64,000 bases of DNA. Source: Streptomyces sp. NBC_01214. GTDB taxonomy: Bacteria; Actinomycetota; Actinomycetes; Streptomycetales; Streptomycetaceae. This document shows positions 17,002 through 25,457 of the stretch, one piece after another; within the stretch, counting starts at the first letter, position 1; each line of letters starts with the position of its first letter. The translations under genes were made by a program, and so were the position numbers. The notes under the pieces were generated by a model. That model was not told the origin of the DNA and ran no database searches. It worked only from the letters and a program-made list of their open reading frames with translations. The DNA is taken from the NCBI RefSeq assembly GCF_026340975.1, contig NZ_JAPEOS010000001.1:3443001-3507000 (forward strand), given 5' to 3'.

Positions 17002-18027
17002 TCAGACGTACGTCGACGCGCCCCGCGGATGCGGCAGCGGTGTACCGCCATCGCCGAGCGGATCCGAAGGGCCGGGACGGGCCCTCCTGACCGTGAAGTG
17101 CACCTGAAGCACCCCGGTCCACACGAGCGCCGCGCCCAGCAGGTGGAGCATCACGAGGAGCGACGGCAGGGCCGTCAGCGACTGCACCAGCCCCACGAGG
17201 CCCTGACCGAGGAGCACGGCCAGGAAGACGGCCGTCTTGCGGCGCGCGGCGCCGAAGCCGTCCCCGGGCAGCACCGACAACAGGGCTCCGGCCAGGACCA
17301 GGGTCGCCCCGGCCAGCACGCCGTGAACGACGGTCACGCCCGTCCAGTCGAAGGGCATCCGCGCCACGTCGGAGGAGTCACCTGCGTGCGGTCCGGAACC
17401 GGTGGCGAGCGTGCCCACGACGACCAGGAGGGCCGTCACCGCGACCAGAGCCGTCGACAGCGCCCGGATCCGCGCGACGGACCGGGGCGCGAGGGGGGCC
17501 GGCGCGAGGGGGGCCGGTGCTCCGGTCCGCTCACCGTCGGCATGCGCGTACGCCGCGTTCGCCGCGTGCCAGGTGTACACCGCGGCCGTGAGCAGCAGCG
17601 CGGCGGCGAGGAAGTGCGCGGCGACGATGTACGGGCTCAGCCGCATCCACACGGTCACTCCGCCGACGACCGCGTTCAGTACGACGATCCAGAACTGTGC
17701 CCAGCCCCCGCGCAGCACCGCGGGCATCGGCTTCTCCTGGAGGCGCGCGGTGATGATGACCCAGCCCACCACCGCGCACAGCACCCCGGTGAGCAGCCGG
17801 TTCCCGAATTCGATGGCGCCGTGCATCCCCATCTCCGCAGTGGGGGCCAGCGTCTCTCCCGTACACATGGGCCAGTCGGTGCAGCCGAGACCGGAGCCCG
17901 TGACGCGGACGATCCCACCGGTCACGGTGATCGCGATGCTTGCCGTGACGGAACCGAGTGCGGCCAGTCTGACGCTTCTCGCTCCCAGCGAGTACCTGCC
18001 GGCAAGCCATGAGAGGGGAGTTCGCAC
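17002..18027 (-). CDS. ctaA: Heme A synthase (COX15/CtaA family)
   Basis: 341 residues from GTG 18027, with GGGAAGG 5 bp upstream. A longer reading from 18093 has no ribosome site. There are eight membrane helices with the CtaA landmarks TGSGLGCTDWPMCTG, HGAIEFGNRLLTG (heme histidine), WMRLSPYIVAAHFLAAA and VTVVHGVLAGATLV. A second short Cys pair of the Bacillus type is not evident, as in other actinobacteria. It converts heme O to heme A for the aa3 cytochrome oxidase in the plasma membrane. It stands alone here, without ctaB next to it. Confidence 0.93.
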   Translation of the reverse strand: MRTPLSWLAGRYSLGARSVRLAALGSVTASIAITVTGGIVRVTGSGLGCTDWPMCTGETLAPTAEMGMHGAIEFGNRLLTGVLCAVVGWVIITARLQEKPMPAVLRGGWAQFWIVVLNAVVGGVTVWMRLSPYIVAAHFLAAALLLTAAVYTWHAANAAYAHADGERTGAPAPLAPAPLAPRSVARIRALSTALVAVTALLVVVGTLATGSGPHAGDSSDVARMPFDWTGVTVVHGVLAGATLVLAGALLSVLPGDGFGAARRKTAVFLAVLLGQGLVGLVQSLTALPSLLVMLHLLGAALVWTGVLQVHFTVRRARPGPSDPLGDGGTPLPHPRGASTYV

Positions 18028-18205
18028 GTCAGCCTTCCCTTGTTCTGTTGTCCCGGCCGCAAGACGGAACCCCAGCGTACGCCGCGCGTGCACACCGGCC
18101 TGACGGGGCGTCGTACCACGGCAGCGGTGCCTGCTGAGTGGGCGTCACTTCGCCTTAGGTGCGGCGGACTTCCGCCACGGTTCCCGACCGTCATCTCACA
18201 CCGGG

Positions 18206-18853
18206 TCAGTCCCGGACGCCGTCGATGTCGACCAGTACGTGCCGGGGTCCGCGGAAGATCTGGTTGCGCCGGTACGGCGGCGGGTCCTCGACGAGCCGGG
18301 GGTTCTGCACCCGGCGGAAGAACTCGCCGACCGCGACCTGGACCTCGAGCCGCGCGAGCGGAGCGCCGAAGCAGAAGTGGATGCCCTGGCTGAATCCGAG
18401 GTGCTGGTTGTCGCGGCGCTCGAGGTCGAGCTCGTCGGGGTGCCGCAGCAGGGTGAGCACGCCGTGGGCGATGAGATTGACCGTGGTCTCGTGCCCGGCG
18501 AAGAGCAGGAGCACGGCATTGCTCGTGAGCAGGCCCTTCGGCATCCGTCCCTCCGGGCCGTCCTCGTGCACCATCGCTGAGAGCATGCCCGGGCCGGGCT
18601 GCCGGGCGTACCGGTCGTACAGCTCCACTGCGAACCGTCCGAACTCCTGCAGGGCCCGATTGCCCCCGGCCAGCCGGCTCCGGAACTCTTCGGAGGCGGT
18701 CTCGGGGCCGTACTCCCAAGCGTCCAGGGCGGTCTCGATCCAGTGGTGGAAGCGTGGCTCGTCCTCCAGCGGCACGCCCAGAACCTCGCATATCACCGTC
18801 ACCGGCAGGGGATAGGCGAAGTCGTCGACGGCATCGAGCAGCAGGCCGTCCTC
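18206..18853 (-). pseudogene. Cytochrome P450 remnant with N-terminal loss and an internal in-frame deletion
   Basis: The frame reads FAYPLPVTVICEVLGVP, then the I-helix LLFAGHETTVNLIAHG, then FSQGIHFCFGAPLARLE with the heme cysteine. In complete P450s about 100 residues separate the I-helix and the heme loop. Here RHPDELDLERRDNQHLG follows at once, so about 60-65 residues containing the K-helix ExxR motif are missing. The 5' half is also gone: the frame enters from the stop region of the FKBP gene with no start codon. Without ExxR the protein could not bind heme properly. The reading frame after the deletion is intact, so the loss looks recent. Confidence 0.85.
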
Positions 18854-19229
18854 AGACCACTGAGAGGAGGTCCACCACGAAGACGAGCGTGGAACCCGCC
18901 GGGATCAACGGCGAGGGGGACTGGTTGCCGTAGCCGAGGCGCGGGGGAACGACGATCTGGCGCCGACCGCCGACCTTCATCCCCCTGAGTCCCCGGTCCC
19001 AGCCCTTGATGACCCTGCCACCACCCACGGCGAACTTGAACGGCTGGCCCCGGTCCCAGGAGGCGTCGAACTCCCTTCCGGACTCGAAGGTGACCCCGAC
19101 GTAGTGAACCCGGACGACCCTGCCCGGCTTCGCCTCGGGGCCGTCCCCGACGACGAGGTCCCGGATGGTCAGCTCCTCGGGAGCGTCGCCCTCCGGAAGT
19201 TCGACCTCGGGCTTCGTCAGTTCACTCAT
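18852..19229 (-). CDS. FKBP-type peptidyl-prolyl cis-trans isomerase
   Basis: 125 residues from ATG 19229 (GCGAGG 5 bp upstream). The single FKBP domain contains VRVHYVGVTFESGREFDASW, VIKGWDRGLRGMKVGG, PPRLGYGNQSP and IPAGSTLVFVVDLL, which carry the usual FK506-pocket residues. No signal peptide is present, so it is a cytoplasmic folding helper. It is normal length for a single-domain actinobacterial FKBP. Its stop touches the 5' edge of the P450 remnant. Confidence 0.93.
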   Translation of the reverse strand: MSELTKPEVELPEGDAPEELTIRDLVVGDGPEAKPGRVVRVHYVGVTFESGREFDASWDRGQPFKFAVGGGRVIKGWDRGLRGMKVGGRRQIVVPPRLGYGNQSPSPLIPAGSTLVFVVDLLSVV

Positions 19230-19399
19230 CGCAACCTCGCTACTCTCCGCCGGCATTCCTCGTGCAGACCAGCCGAGCACATGGTCACTCCACGCAGTAG
19301 GTGATCACGCTACCGAGAACGCTGATCGACTGGAGTACATCACACCCCGCGGAGCGCGGCGCGGCGGGACGGTGCGCGCTCCGTCCCAGGCCGAGGACG

Positions 19400-19968
19400 C
19401 ACCGGTCAGCGCCGCAGGGACGTGGCGAAGGTGGTTCCGGCCGGCGGTCGGCCGCGCGAGCTGTGCCGGCGGGTCGGGAAGGGGTGCGGCGGGGCGGGTC
19501 CGCGGGAGTTCGGCGCTGGCCCACTGGACCGCGCCGCCCAGGCGGGCTTGGAAGCGCAGGAGCCCGCCGTCCGCGTCGATCCAGTAGCGGTGTTGCCGAG
19601 CCGGCCGCTGCCCACGGGGGCGCCCGCGCTGACGGGGACCTCGCCGATCCGGTCCGCAGCCAGCGGGCGTCGCTGCGGGCCAGGAGCTGGGCGTTGTCGG
19701 GCCGGTCGGATCCGAGGTGCAGGAGGAGGAGCAGCATCGAGTCCAGCGCGGCCGAGTGCGGCTGGAGCGGGCGGTGGTTCCACCCGGAGGCGGGGGGCCG
19801 GTCGGGCAGGCCCCCGGTCCAGCGGGGCTGGTTGGCGAAGCCGTCGGGGGTCCAGTGCACGAGCTCCCGGGTGGGCGGTGCGGCGTCGTCGCGGAGCTCC
19901 GCGTAGCCGTGGTGCCCGCGCCAGTCGATGCGATCGGTGAGGGTGATGGTCCTGCCGCGGGACGTTCT
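19400..19968 (-). pseudogene. Frameshifted remnant of an exported lipoprotein-like gene
   Basis: Three different minus-strand frames carry recognisable successive pieces: LTDRIDWRGHHGYAE with HWTPDGFANQPRW and LDSMLLLLLHLGSDRPDNA (frame 1), then RYWIDADGGLLRFQARL (another frame, about 19595-19545) and ELPRTRPAAPLPDP. The order matches a family of Streptomyces exported proteins of unknown function that I recall only by pattern. The N terminus with its signal peptide is absent and is replaced by the beta-helix fragment. At least two frameshifts make it non-functional. Confidence 0.5.
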
Positions 19969-20225
19969 CCAGTCCGGTCACCAGGACGCCGTTCTGCAAG
20001 TGGCTTCGGACGGTGAGGTTCTCGACGGTGACGCCGGGGGCAGTGACCGCGATGCCGTTGCCGCGCCGCCCTTCGCCGTCGATGACCACCCGATTGCGGT
20101 CGGTGCCGCGCAGGATGACCTGGCGCGTGCGGACCCGTACGGTCTCGCGGTAGCTGCCGGGGGAGACCAGTACCAGGTCGTGGGGGCGGGCCCGTTCGAG
20201 AGCGGCGGTGATGGTCGGCCTCTAC
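19969..20225 (-). pseudogene. Fragment of a right-handed parallel beta-helix protein
   Basis: An open stretch without a start codon reads TITAALERARPHDLVLVSPG, SYRETVRVRTRQVILRG, VVIDGEGRRGNGIAV and VTVENLTVRSHLQNGVLVTG. This is the repeated strand-turn pattern of NosD or pectate-lyase-type beta-helices. It ends abruptly after LENVPR, where another gene remnant begins in a different frame. Both ends are missing, so it is a relic. Confidence 0.6.
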
Positions 20226-20559
20226 ATCTACCGGCTCTGACCCCTACATCAACGGCTCTGACCCCTCCCGAGGCAGGTCCGCCCCGTCGTAGCGCGCGTG
20301 GTACCCGCGCTACGACGGCGGCGCACGCAGCATCCGGTACGAGGAGAAGCCCAAGGGGCGATGGGCACCCGCCGGGGACGGGGGCCGACGGCGCTGCCGC
20401 GGGACGGTGAGCCGGGGTCGGGCCCGGAGCGGGTCCTCCCTCGTCCGCGCGACATGCGGCGGGCTGTGCGGCGCCCACCCGGCCGCGGTTGCTCCGCCCC
20501 GGGATGGTGATATTGACGTGTTCACGTCGTATTCACCTGCTCTCGGGATCCTGGGCTCC
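20226..20559. other. Intergenic region before the PHP metallohydrolase gene
   Basis: Contains a direct repeat of CGGCTCTGACCCCT (20231-20244 and 20252-20265) and a strong hairpin (listed separately). Plus-strand frames here are open but have no recognised domain. The promoter of the downstream gene should lie near 20510-20550. Confidence 0.4.
20284..20318. repeat. Perfect 13-bp inverted repeat with 9-base loop
   Basis: CCGTCGTAGCGCG (20284-20296) pairs perfectly with CGCGCTACGACGG (20306-20318) around the loop CGTGGTACC. It is about 240 bp upstream of the PHP gene and just beyond the broken end of the beta-helix fragment. It may be a terminator or a mobile-element end. No T tract follows. 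Confidence 0.7.
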
Positions 20560-22038
20560 ATGGCCCTCAGTAGACGAGCACTACTGGCACAGGCAGCCGC
20601 TTCGGCCACCGCCGTCGCCGCCCCCTCGCCCACCGTCGGCGCGGGCGGGGGACCCGCACCGACCACGACCACGACCCTGCGCGGCACGATCCCGCCCGGC
20701 GCACCGGACTTCGTGTACGTGCCGCTGGACGTCCCTTCCGGCGTGCGCGAGTTGCGCGTCTCCTACCGCTACGACAAGCCGCCCACCCCGCCGGGCACGC
20801 CGGGAAACGCCCTCGACATCGGCCTGTTCGACCAGCGGGGCACCGCGCTCGGCGGCCGCGGCTTCCGCGGCTGGTCCGGGGGTGCCCGGAGCGAATTCTT
20901 CCTCCGCGGGGACGAAGCCACCCCCGGCTATCTGCCGGGCCCCCTGGAGCGCGGCCGCTGGCAGATAGCCCTCGGCCCCTACACCGTGGCACCGCAGGGT
21001 CTGCCCTACGAGATCACCGTCACGTTCGTCCACGGCGCACCGGCACCCTCCGTCCCCGTGGCCTACCCGCCCCAGCGCATCCCGGGCCGGGGCCGGGCGT
21101 GGTACCGCGGGGACTGCCACGTCCACTCCGTGCACTCCGACGGCCGCCGCACCCCGACCGAGATCATCGCCCTCGCGCGCGCCGCCGGCCTGGACTTCGT
21201 CAACACCTCCGAGCACAACACCCACAGTTCCCACACCGCCTGGGCGGGCGCCGCCGACAGCGGGCTCCTCGTCCTCACCGGTGAGGAGGTCACCACACGG
21301 ACCGGCCACGTCCTGGCCGTGGGCACGGACCCGGGCACCTTCATCGACTGGCGCTACCGGGCCCGTGACGGCCGCTTCGCCCGATTCGCCCGCGCGGTCC
21401 GGCAGGCGGGCGGCCTGGTCGTGCCCGCACATCCGCACGCCACCTGCATCGGCTGCGCCTGGAAGTTCGGCCTCGGGGAGGCCGACGCCGTGGAAGTGTG
21501 GAACGGCCCCTGGACGGCTGACGACGAGGTGTCCCTGGCCTCCTGGGACGCCACCCTGTGCGGGGCGAACGGCGCCCGCTGGCTGCCCGCTCTGGCGCAC
21601 AGCGACTACCACCGCGACCCGGACCGCATCGGGGGTCCCCAGACCGTCGTCCTGGCCGACGACCTGTCCCGCGAGTCGATACTGGCGGGGCTGCGCGCCG
21701 GACGGGCCTACGCCGCCGAATCCTCGGCGGTCTCCGTGGACTTCACCGCGGTCACCCCGCGGGGGGCCCACGCGGGCATCGGGGAGGGGCTGGCCGTGGC
21801 CGATCCAGGCGCGGAGGTCCTCGTACGGCTGTCGGTGACCGGTGCGGCGGGCTGCGAGCTGCGGCTGGTGACGGACCAGGGCCTGGCCCTCACCGTGCCC
21901 GCGGCGACGGCCCTCGAATGGCGCACGACGCCCGCCCGCACCGCCTACGTCCGCGCAGAAGTCCGGCATCCACCCCAGGCGCCGCCCCTCCCCGGGCCGC
22001 CGGCCGCCCTCACCAACCCGATCTGGCTACGCCCCTGA
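20560..22038 (+). CDS. Exported CehA/McbA-family PHP metallohydrolase
   Basis: 492 residues from ATG 20560, where MALSRRALLAQAAASATAVA forms a Tat-like signal (SRRALL) with an Ala-rich h-region. An N-terminal beta domain is followed by the PHP domain with its metal ligands in DCHVHSVHSDGRRTP, NTSEHNTHSS, VPAHPHATCIGC and LAHSDYHRDPDRIG. CehA/McbA proteins hydrolyse phosphoester or carbamate-like bonds with metal ions. The physiological substrate is unknown. The ribosome site is weak (GGGATCCTGGG). It is a single gene flanked by a hairpin upstream and a 20-bp tandem array downstream. Confidence 0.87.
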   Translation: MALSRRALLAQAAASATAVAAPSPTVGAGGGPAPTTTTTLRGTIPPGAPDFVYVPLDVPSGVRELRVSYRYDKPPTPPGTPGNALDIGLFDQRGTALGGRGFRGWSGGARSEFFLRGDEATPGYLPGPLERGRWQIALGPYTVAPQGLPYEITVTFVHGAPAPSVPVAYPPQRIPGRGRAWYRGDCHVHSVHSDGRRTPTEIIALARAAGLDFVNTSEHNTHSSHTAWAGAADSGLLVLTGEEVTTRTGHVLAVGTDPGTFIDWRYRARDGRFARFARAVRQAGGLVVPAHPHATCIGCAWKFGLGEADAVEVWNGPWTADDEVSLASWDATLCGANGARWLPALAHSDYHRDPDRIGGPQTVVLADDLSRESILAGLRAGRAYAAESSAVSVDFTAVTPRGAHAGIGEGLAVADPGAEVLVRLSVTGAAGCELRLVTDQGLALTVPAATALEWRTTPARTAYVRAEVRHPPQAPPLPGPPAALTNPIWLRP

Positions 22039-22100
22039 CGATCGCGGGAGCCTGCCCCCGGCCCCGGCACTTTCCCGCCGGATCCCTCGCTGCGCCCCGG

Positions 22101-22180
22101 CTGCGCACCGCCGTTCACGGCTGCGCACCGCCGTTCACGGCTGCGCACCGCCGTTCACGGCTGCGCACCGCCGTTCACGG
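22101..22180. repeat. 20-bp tandem repeat, four perfect copies
   Basis: CTGCGCACCGCCGTTCACGG is repeated four times without a mismatch from 22101 to 22180, 62 bp after the PHP gene stop. Period 20 is not a multiple of three, so it is not a protein repeat. Confidence 0.96.
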
Positions 22181-22830
22181 CTGCTGCACCGGCCACGCGG
22201 CCGTTTCGCCGCCGAGCGCCTCGGGCCCTCGACGAGCAGCCTGACCCAGTGCTGCGTGACGCCGACCGTCTTGCCACTTGCCACTCGTATGGCGCTGAGG
22301 TTCCGAACGAACGTCGCGCAGGTTCAAGTACGTGCCGTGTCGGTATTCCTAAGATTCGACGGCAGAAGGGAAACCCGGGCTGTTCCTGGACGGGTACACA
22401 CCAAGGACAAGAAACGCGTGAAACAAGAGAAGTCCAGCCGCATGGCCGTCATCGCAGGTACCGGCGCCGACACGGACATCCCCAACAGGGTGATCGGCAA
22501 TGGCCGGACCGGGCGCGCCCAGGCCCCTCGGATCAAGATGATCCTTTGCCACCGGGACATCTCGGTGTCCGTCAGCACCAGCAGCGCGCGCAGCCTGCCT
22601 GCGGACAGTCCTGTCCCACTGGAGCCCGCTCGCCGCTGATCAGCCGGCTCCACGCCTTCTGCGCGCCGAGCTCGGCGGCGGACGAGCGAGGCACAGGGCC
22701 GACCTGAAGAGAACCATCCCAACTTTTCGGCCCCTTTCGTACGTGCAAGCAATCAGCTCTTTGATCGTCGAGGAGCTCTTTTCCTGAAACCCGGTGGTCG
22801 GACAGTGCTGCCGTGGGAAGCGGAGACATG
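22181..22830. other. Long intergenic region with no recognised gene
   Basis: 650 bp with weak coding signal. A GTG at 22419 opens a plus-strand frame of about 73 codons that starts MKQEKSSRMAVIAGTGADT. It has fair codon usage but matches nothing I know and has a poor ribosome site (AAGGA 10 bp upstream). I see no tRNA or terminator. The promoter for the GMC gene presumably lies near 22760-22810. Confidence 0.35.
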
Positions 22831-24336
22831 ATGGGCCAGAGTCCTTATGACTATGTCGTGGTGGGAGCGGGGACGGCGGGGTGCGTGATTGCCTCCCGGC
22901 TTTCGGAACGCCCCGGCGTGAGGGTGCTGTTGCTGGAGGCGGGAGCCGGGGACGCGACCGAGGCGATGGCGTCCCCTTGGGGGTTCCTGGGGTTCGACCC
23001 GTCATCCCTCTGGCTGGGCGCCTCGACCGTGCAGGCCGGTACGGGCAGGGCCGCTGACGTGCTGCGCGGTAGGGCGCTCGGCGGATCGTCGAGCATCAAC
23101 GGCCTCTACCACCTGCGGGGGCACCGCTCCGGCTACGACGAATGGCCCGGACTCGGTGCTCCGGGCTGGGGTTTCGACGATCTGCTGCCCTATTTCCGCC
23201 GCAGCGAGCGCACGCGCAGTCGTGACGCCTCCGTGCGGGGCACGGACGGGCCGGTCGTGGTCGCCCCGGTTCCGGAACCCCATCCCCTGGCCACGGCGTG
23301 CGTCGACGCCGCGGTGCAGGCCGGGTTCACACGCGCCGATGACATCGGCGGCGGGCTGGAGACCGGGTTCGGGTGGAGTGACATGAATCTGCCCGGCGGC
23401 ACCCGCCAGAGCGCGGCCGACGCCTACATCCGTCCGTTCCTCGACCGGCCGAACCTGGACGTCGTCACGGACGCGACCGTGCAGCGGCTGCGCATCACCG
23501 CGGGCCGCTGCACCGGCGTCGAGTACACCGTGGGTGGCGAGCACCTGTCCGTCGAGAGCGCCGAGGTCATAGTGACCGCGGGGGCCATCGGTTCCGCGCA
23601 CCTCCTGATGCTGTCGGGGATCGGCCCGGCACGACACCTCGGCGAACACGGCATCGGCGTCGTCGCCGACCTGCCGGGAGTGGGATCCCATCTGCAGGAC
23701 CATCCGATGGCGGGCGTGGTGTACGAGGCCAGCCGGCCCGTACCGTTCGTTCCTGCCAACCCGCCGGCCGAAATGATGGGCTTGCTGTACAGCGACCCCG
23801 CCGCGGCCCGGCCGGACCTTCAGGTCTACGTCGTTGCCGCACCGCTCCCGTCGGCATGGGGTCAGCCGCCGGCGGGCGGCTACTCCATCGCCTTCTCCGC
23901 GATGGCTCCGCACAGCAGCGGCACCGTGCGCCTCGCGGACGCCGATCCCGCCAGCGCTCCCGTCGTCGACCCCGGCTACCTGAGCGACGACCGTGACCTG
24001 GAGGTCATGCGCAGGGGCCTGGCAGTGGCACGCCGCATCGGGGAGGCCGACGCGTTCGCCGACTGGCGCAAGCAGGAAGCGGTGCCGGGCTCCGGGACGA
24101 GCGGCGAATCCGTGGAAGAGTTCATCCGCAAGGCGACCGGCCCCTACTTCCACTTCACCGGCACCTGCCGGATGGGAACCGACGCCGATGCCGTCGTCGA
24201 CCCCGCGAACCTTCGCGTACACGGAATCGCCGGACTGCGGGTCGCCGATGCCTCGGTGATGCCGTCCATCCCCTCGGCCAACACCAACGCGACCGTCTAC
24301 GCCATCGCCGAACGGGCTGCCGAACTGCTCGACTGA
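22831..24336 (+). CDS. GMC-family FAD oxidoreductase (choline-dehydrogenase-like)
   Basis: 501 residues from ATG 22831 (GGAG 5 bp upstream). The FAD fold is YVVVGAGTAGCVIASRL. The GMC signatures are RGRALGGSSSINGLYHLRG and AGAIGSAHLLMLSGIG. The catalytic histidine is in YFHFTGTCRMG, and the second active-site residue is in PSANTNATVYAIAERAA, where the canonical Asn is kept. It therefore looks fully active and should oxidise a primary alcohol with FAD. The cytoplasmic location is inferred from the absence of a signal. It is only distantly similar to the operon GMC enzyme at 13361-15301 and stands alone. Confidence 0.9.
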   Translation: MGQSPYDYVVVGAGTAGCVIASRLSERPGVRVLLLEAGAGDATEAMASPWGFLGFDPSSLWLGASTVQAGTGRAADVLRGRALGGSSSINGLYHLRGHRSGYDEWPGLGAPGWGFDDLLPYFRRSERTRSRDASVRGTDGPVVVAPVPEPHPLATACVDAAVQAGFTRADDIGGGLETGFGWSDMNLPGGTRQSAADAYIRPFLDRPNLDVVTDATVQRLRITAGRCTGVEYTVGGEHLSVESAEVIVTAGAIGSAHLLMLSGIGPARHLGEHGIGVVADLPGVGSHLQDHPMAGVVYEASRPVPFVPANPPAEMMGLLYSDPAAARPDLQVYVVAAPLPSAWGQPPAGGYSIAFSAMAPHSSGTVRLADADPASAPVVDPGYLSDDRDLEVMRRGLAVARRIGEADAFADWRKQEAVPGSGTSGESVEEFIRKATGPYFHFTGTCRMGTDADAVVDPANLRVHGIAGLRVADASVMPSIPSANTNATVYAIAERAAELLD

Positions 24337-24450
24337 GCCTTCTTCCGCGCCCACGGCGCTTCCACAACGCGCTTCATCCCCACCCGTCCTGCGCCGAATG
24401 CGGCCTGACGTGCAGGCCCGCGGCCAGGGCGCGGCGGGCAGGTCCACATT

Positions 24451-24493
24451 CAATTGCATGTGAGTAATCCTTGCCGTTCTTCACATGCACTTG
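24451..24493. promoter_or_regulatory. Operator-like 13-bp inverted repeat upstream of the IMPase operon
   Basis: CAATTGCATGTGA (24451-24463) and TCACATGCACTTG (24481-24493) are inverted copies with one mismatch, centred 30 bp apart. TTGAGG (24491-24496) and TATACC (24512-24517) follow and could be promoter elements, although the 15-bp spacing is short. The right arm overlaps the minus-35 candidate, which suggests repression by a dimeric regulator. The ATG at 24597 is about 80 bp downstream. Confidence 0.6.
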
Positions 24494-24596
24494 AGGTTAA
24501 TGGTGGGGCTCTATACCTTCGAAACGAAAGCGCGAGAAGCAACGCGCAGTTCGGCCCGACCGGCCTCATCACCCCTCCTCAGACAGGAGCACCACC

Positions 24597-25415
24597 ATGT
24601 CCGAAACGCTTCAGACCACTGATGTCGTCACCTCCGACGCCGACCTGCTCGACCGCACCGCGACCGCCGTGCGCGCCGCCGGTGCGGCGCTGCGCGAGCG
24701 CTTCGGCGACGTGGTCCGCTACGAGACCCGCGACGAGCTGATGCACGCGCTCGCCGTCAACGACAACACGGCCCTCGACATCCTGCGCCCCCGTCTCACG
24801 AGCCTGCGCCCGGAGGCGAGTTGGGTGGAGGACGAGCTGGACGGCGGGGCGCTGCCGCCCGGCGAGTGGTGGGTCGTGGACCCGGCCGAAGGCAACGTCA
24901 ACCACCTGCACGCCCTCCCGGAGTGGGCGGTGACGGCCACCCTCGTACGGGAGAACCAGCCGGTGCTCACCGTGGTCCACCTGCCGCTGACCGGCGAGAC
25001 CTACACCGCGCTCACCGGCGCCGGCGCCCACCTCGACGGCCGGCCGCTGCACGTCTCCCAGACCGCGAACCTCGGCCTGAGCATCGTGGCCACCAGCCAG
25101 GCCCGGCCGGACGAGGACGAGAAGGTCGTACGGCGCGTCGGCTCCTCGATCACCGCGATGCTCTTCGACGCGCTCGTCGTCCGTACCGCCGTACCCGCGA
25201 CCCTGCACCTGACGAACGTCGCCGCCGGCCGGATCGACGCCTTCTGGCAGTTCGCCGGCGCCCGAGCGGACCTGCTGCCCGGCGCGCTGCTCGTCACCGA
25301 GGCCGGCGGACGGATCTCCGACGCCGAGGGCCGCCCCTGGACCCCGCAGAGCGACAGCTTCCTGGCCACCGCGCCCGGCGTCCATGCCGAGGCCGTCGCC
25401 ACGCTCTCCCGCTGA
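24597..25415 (+). CDS. Inositol-monophosphatase-fold protein with altered metal site
   Basis: 272 residues, AGGAG 7 bp before the ATG. The fold is shown by WWVVDPAEGNVNHLHALPEW (91-110), which replaces the canonical WxxDPIDGTxNF, and by GALLVTEAGGRISD near residue 235. The second metal-binding Asp of the DPIDGT motif is Glu98 and the following Thr is Asn100. The region before the motif reads WVEDELDGG instead of GEE. It could be an active phosphatase with changed specificity or a non-catalytic relative. First gene of a three-gene operon with the NAD(P)-binding and thioesterase genes. Confidence 0.8.
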   Translation: MSETLQTTDVVTSDADLLDRTATAVRAAGAALRERFGDVVRYETRDELMHALAVNDNTALDILRPRLTSLRPEASWVEDELDGGALPPGEWWVVDPAEGNVNHLHALPEWAVTATLVRENQPVLTVVHLPLTGETYTALTGAGAHLDGRPLHVSQTANLGLSIVATSQARPDEDEKVVRRVGSSITAMLFDALVVRTAVPATLHLTNVAAGRIDAFWQFAGARADLLPGALLVTEAGGRISDAEGRPWTPQSDSFLATAPGVHAEAVATLSR

Positions 25416-25457
25416 TCCCGCACACCACAACCGCACCCACGCAAGGACCACATCACC

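Noticed and set aside
22101..22180. CRISPR array
   Set aside because: The 20-bp units are directly adjacent with no spacers and no cas genes are near.
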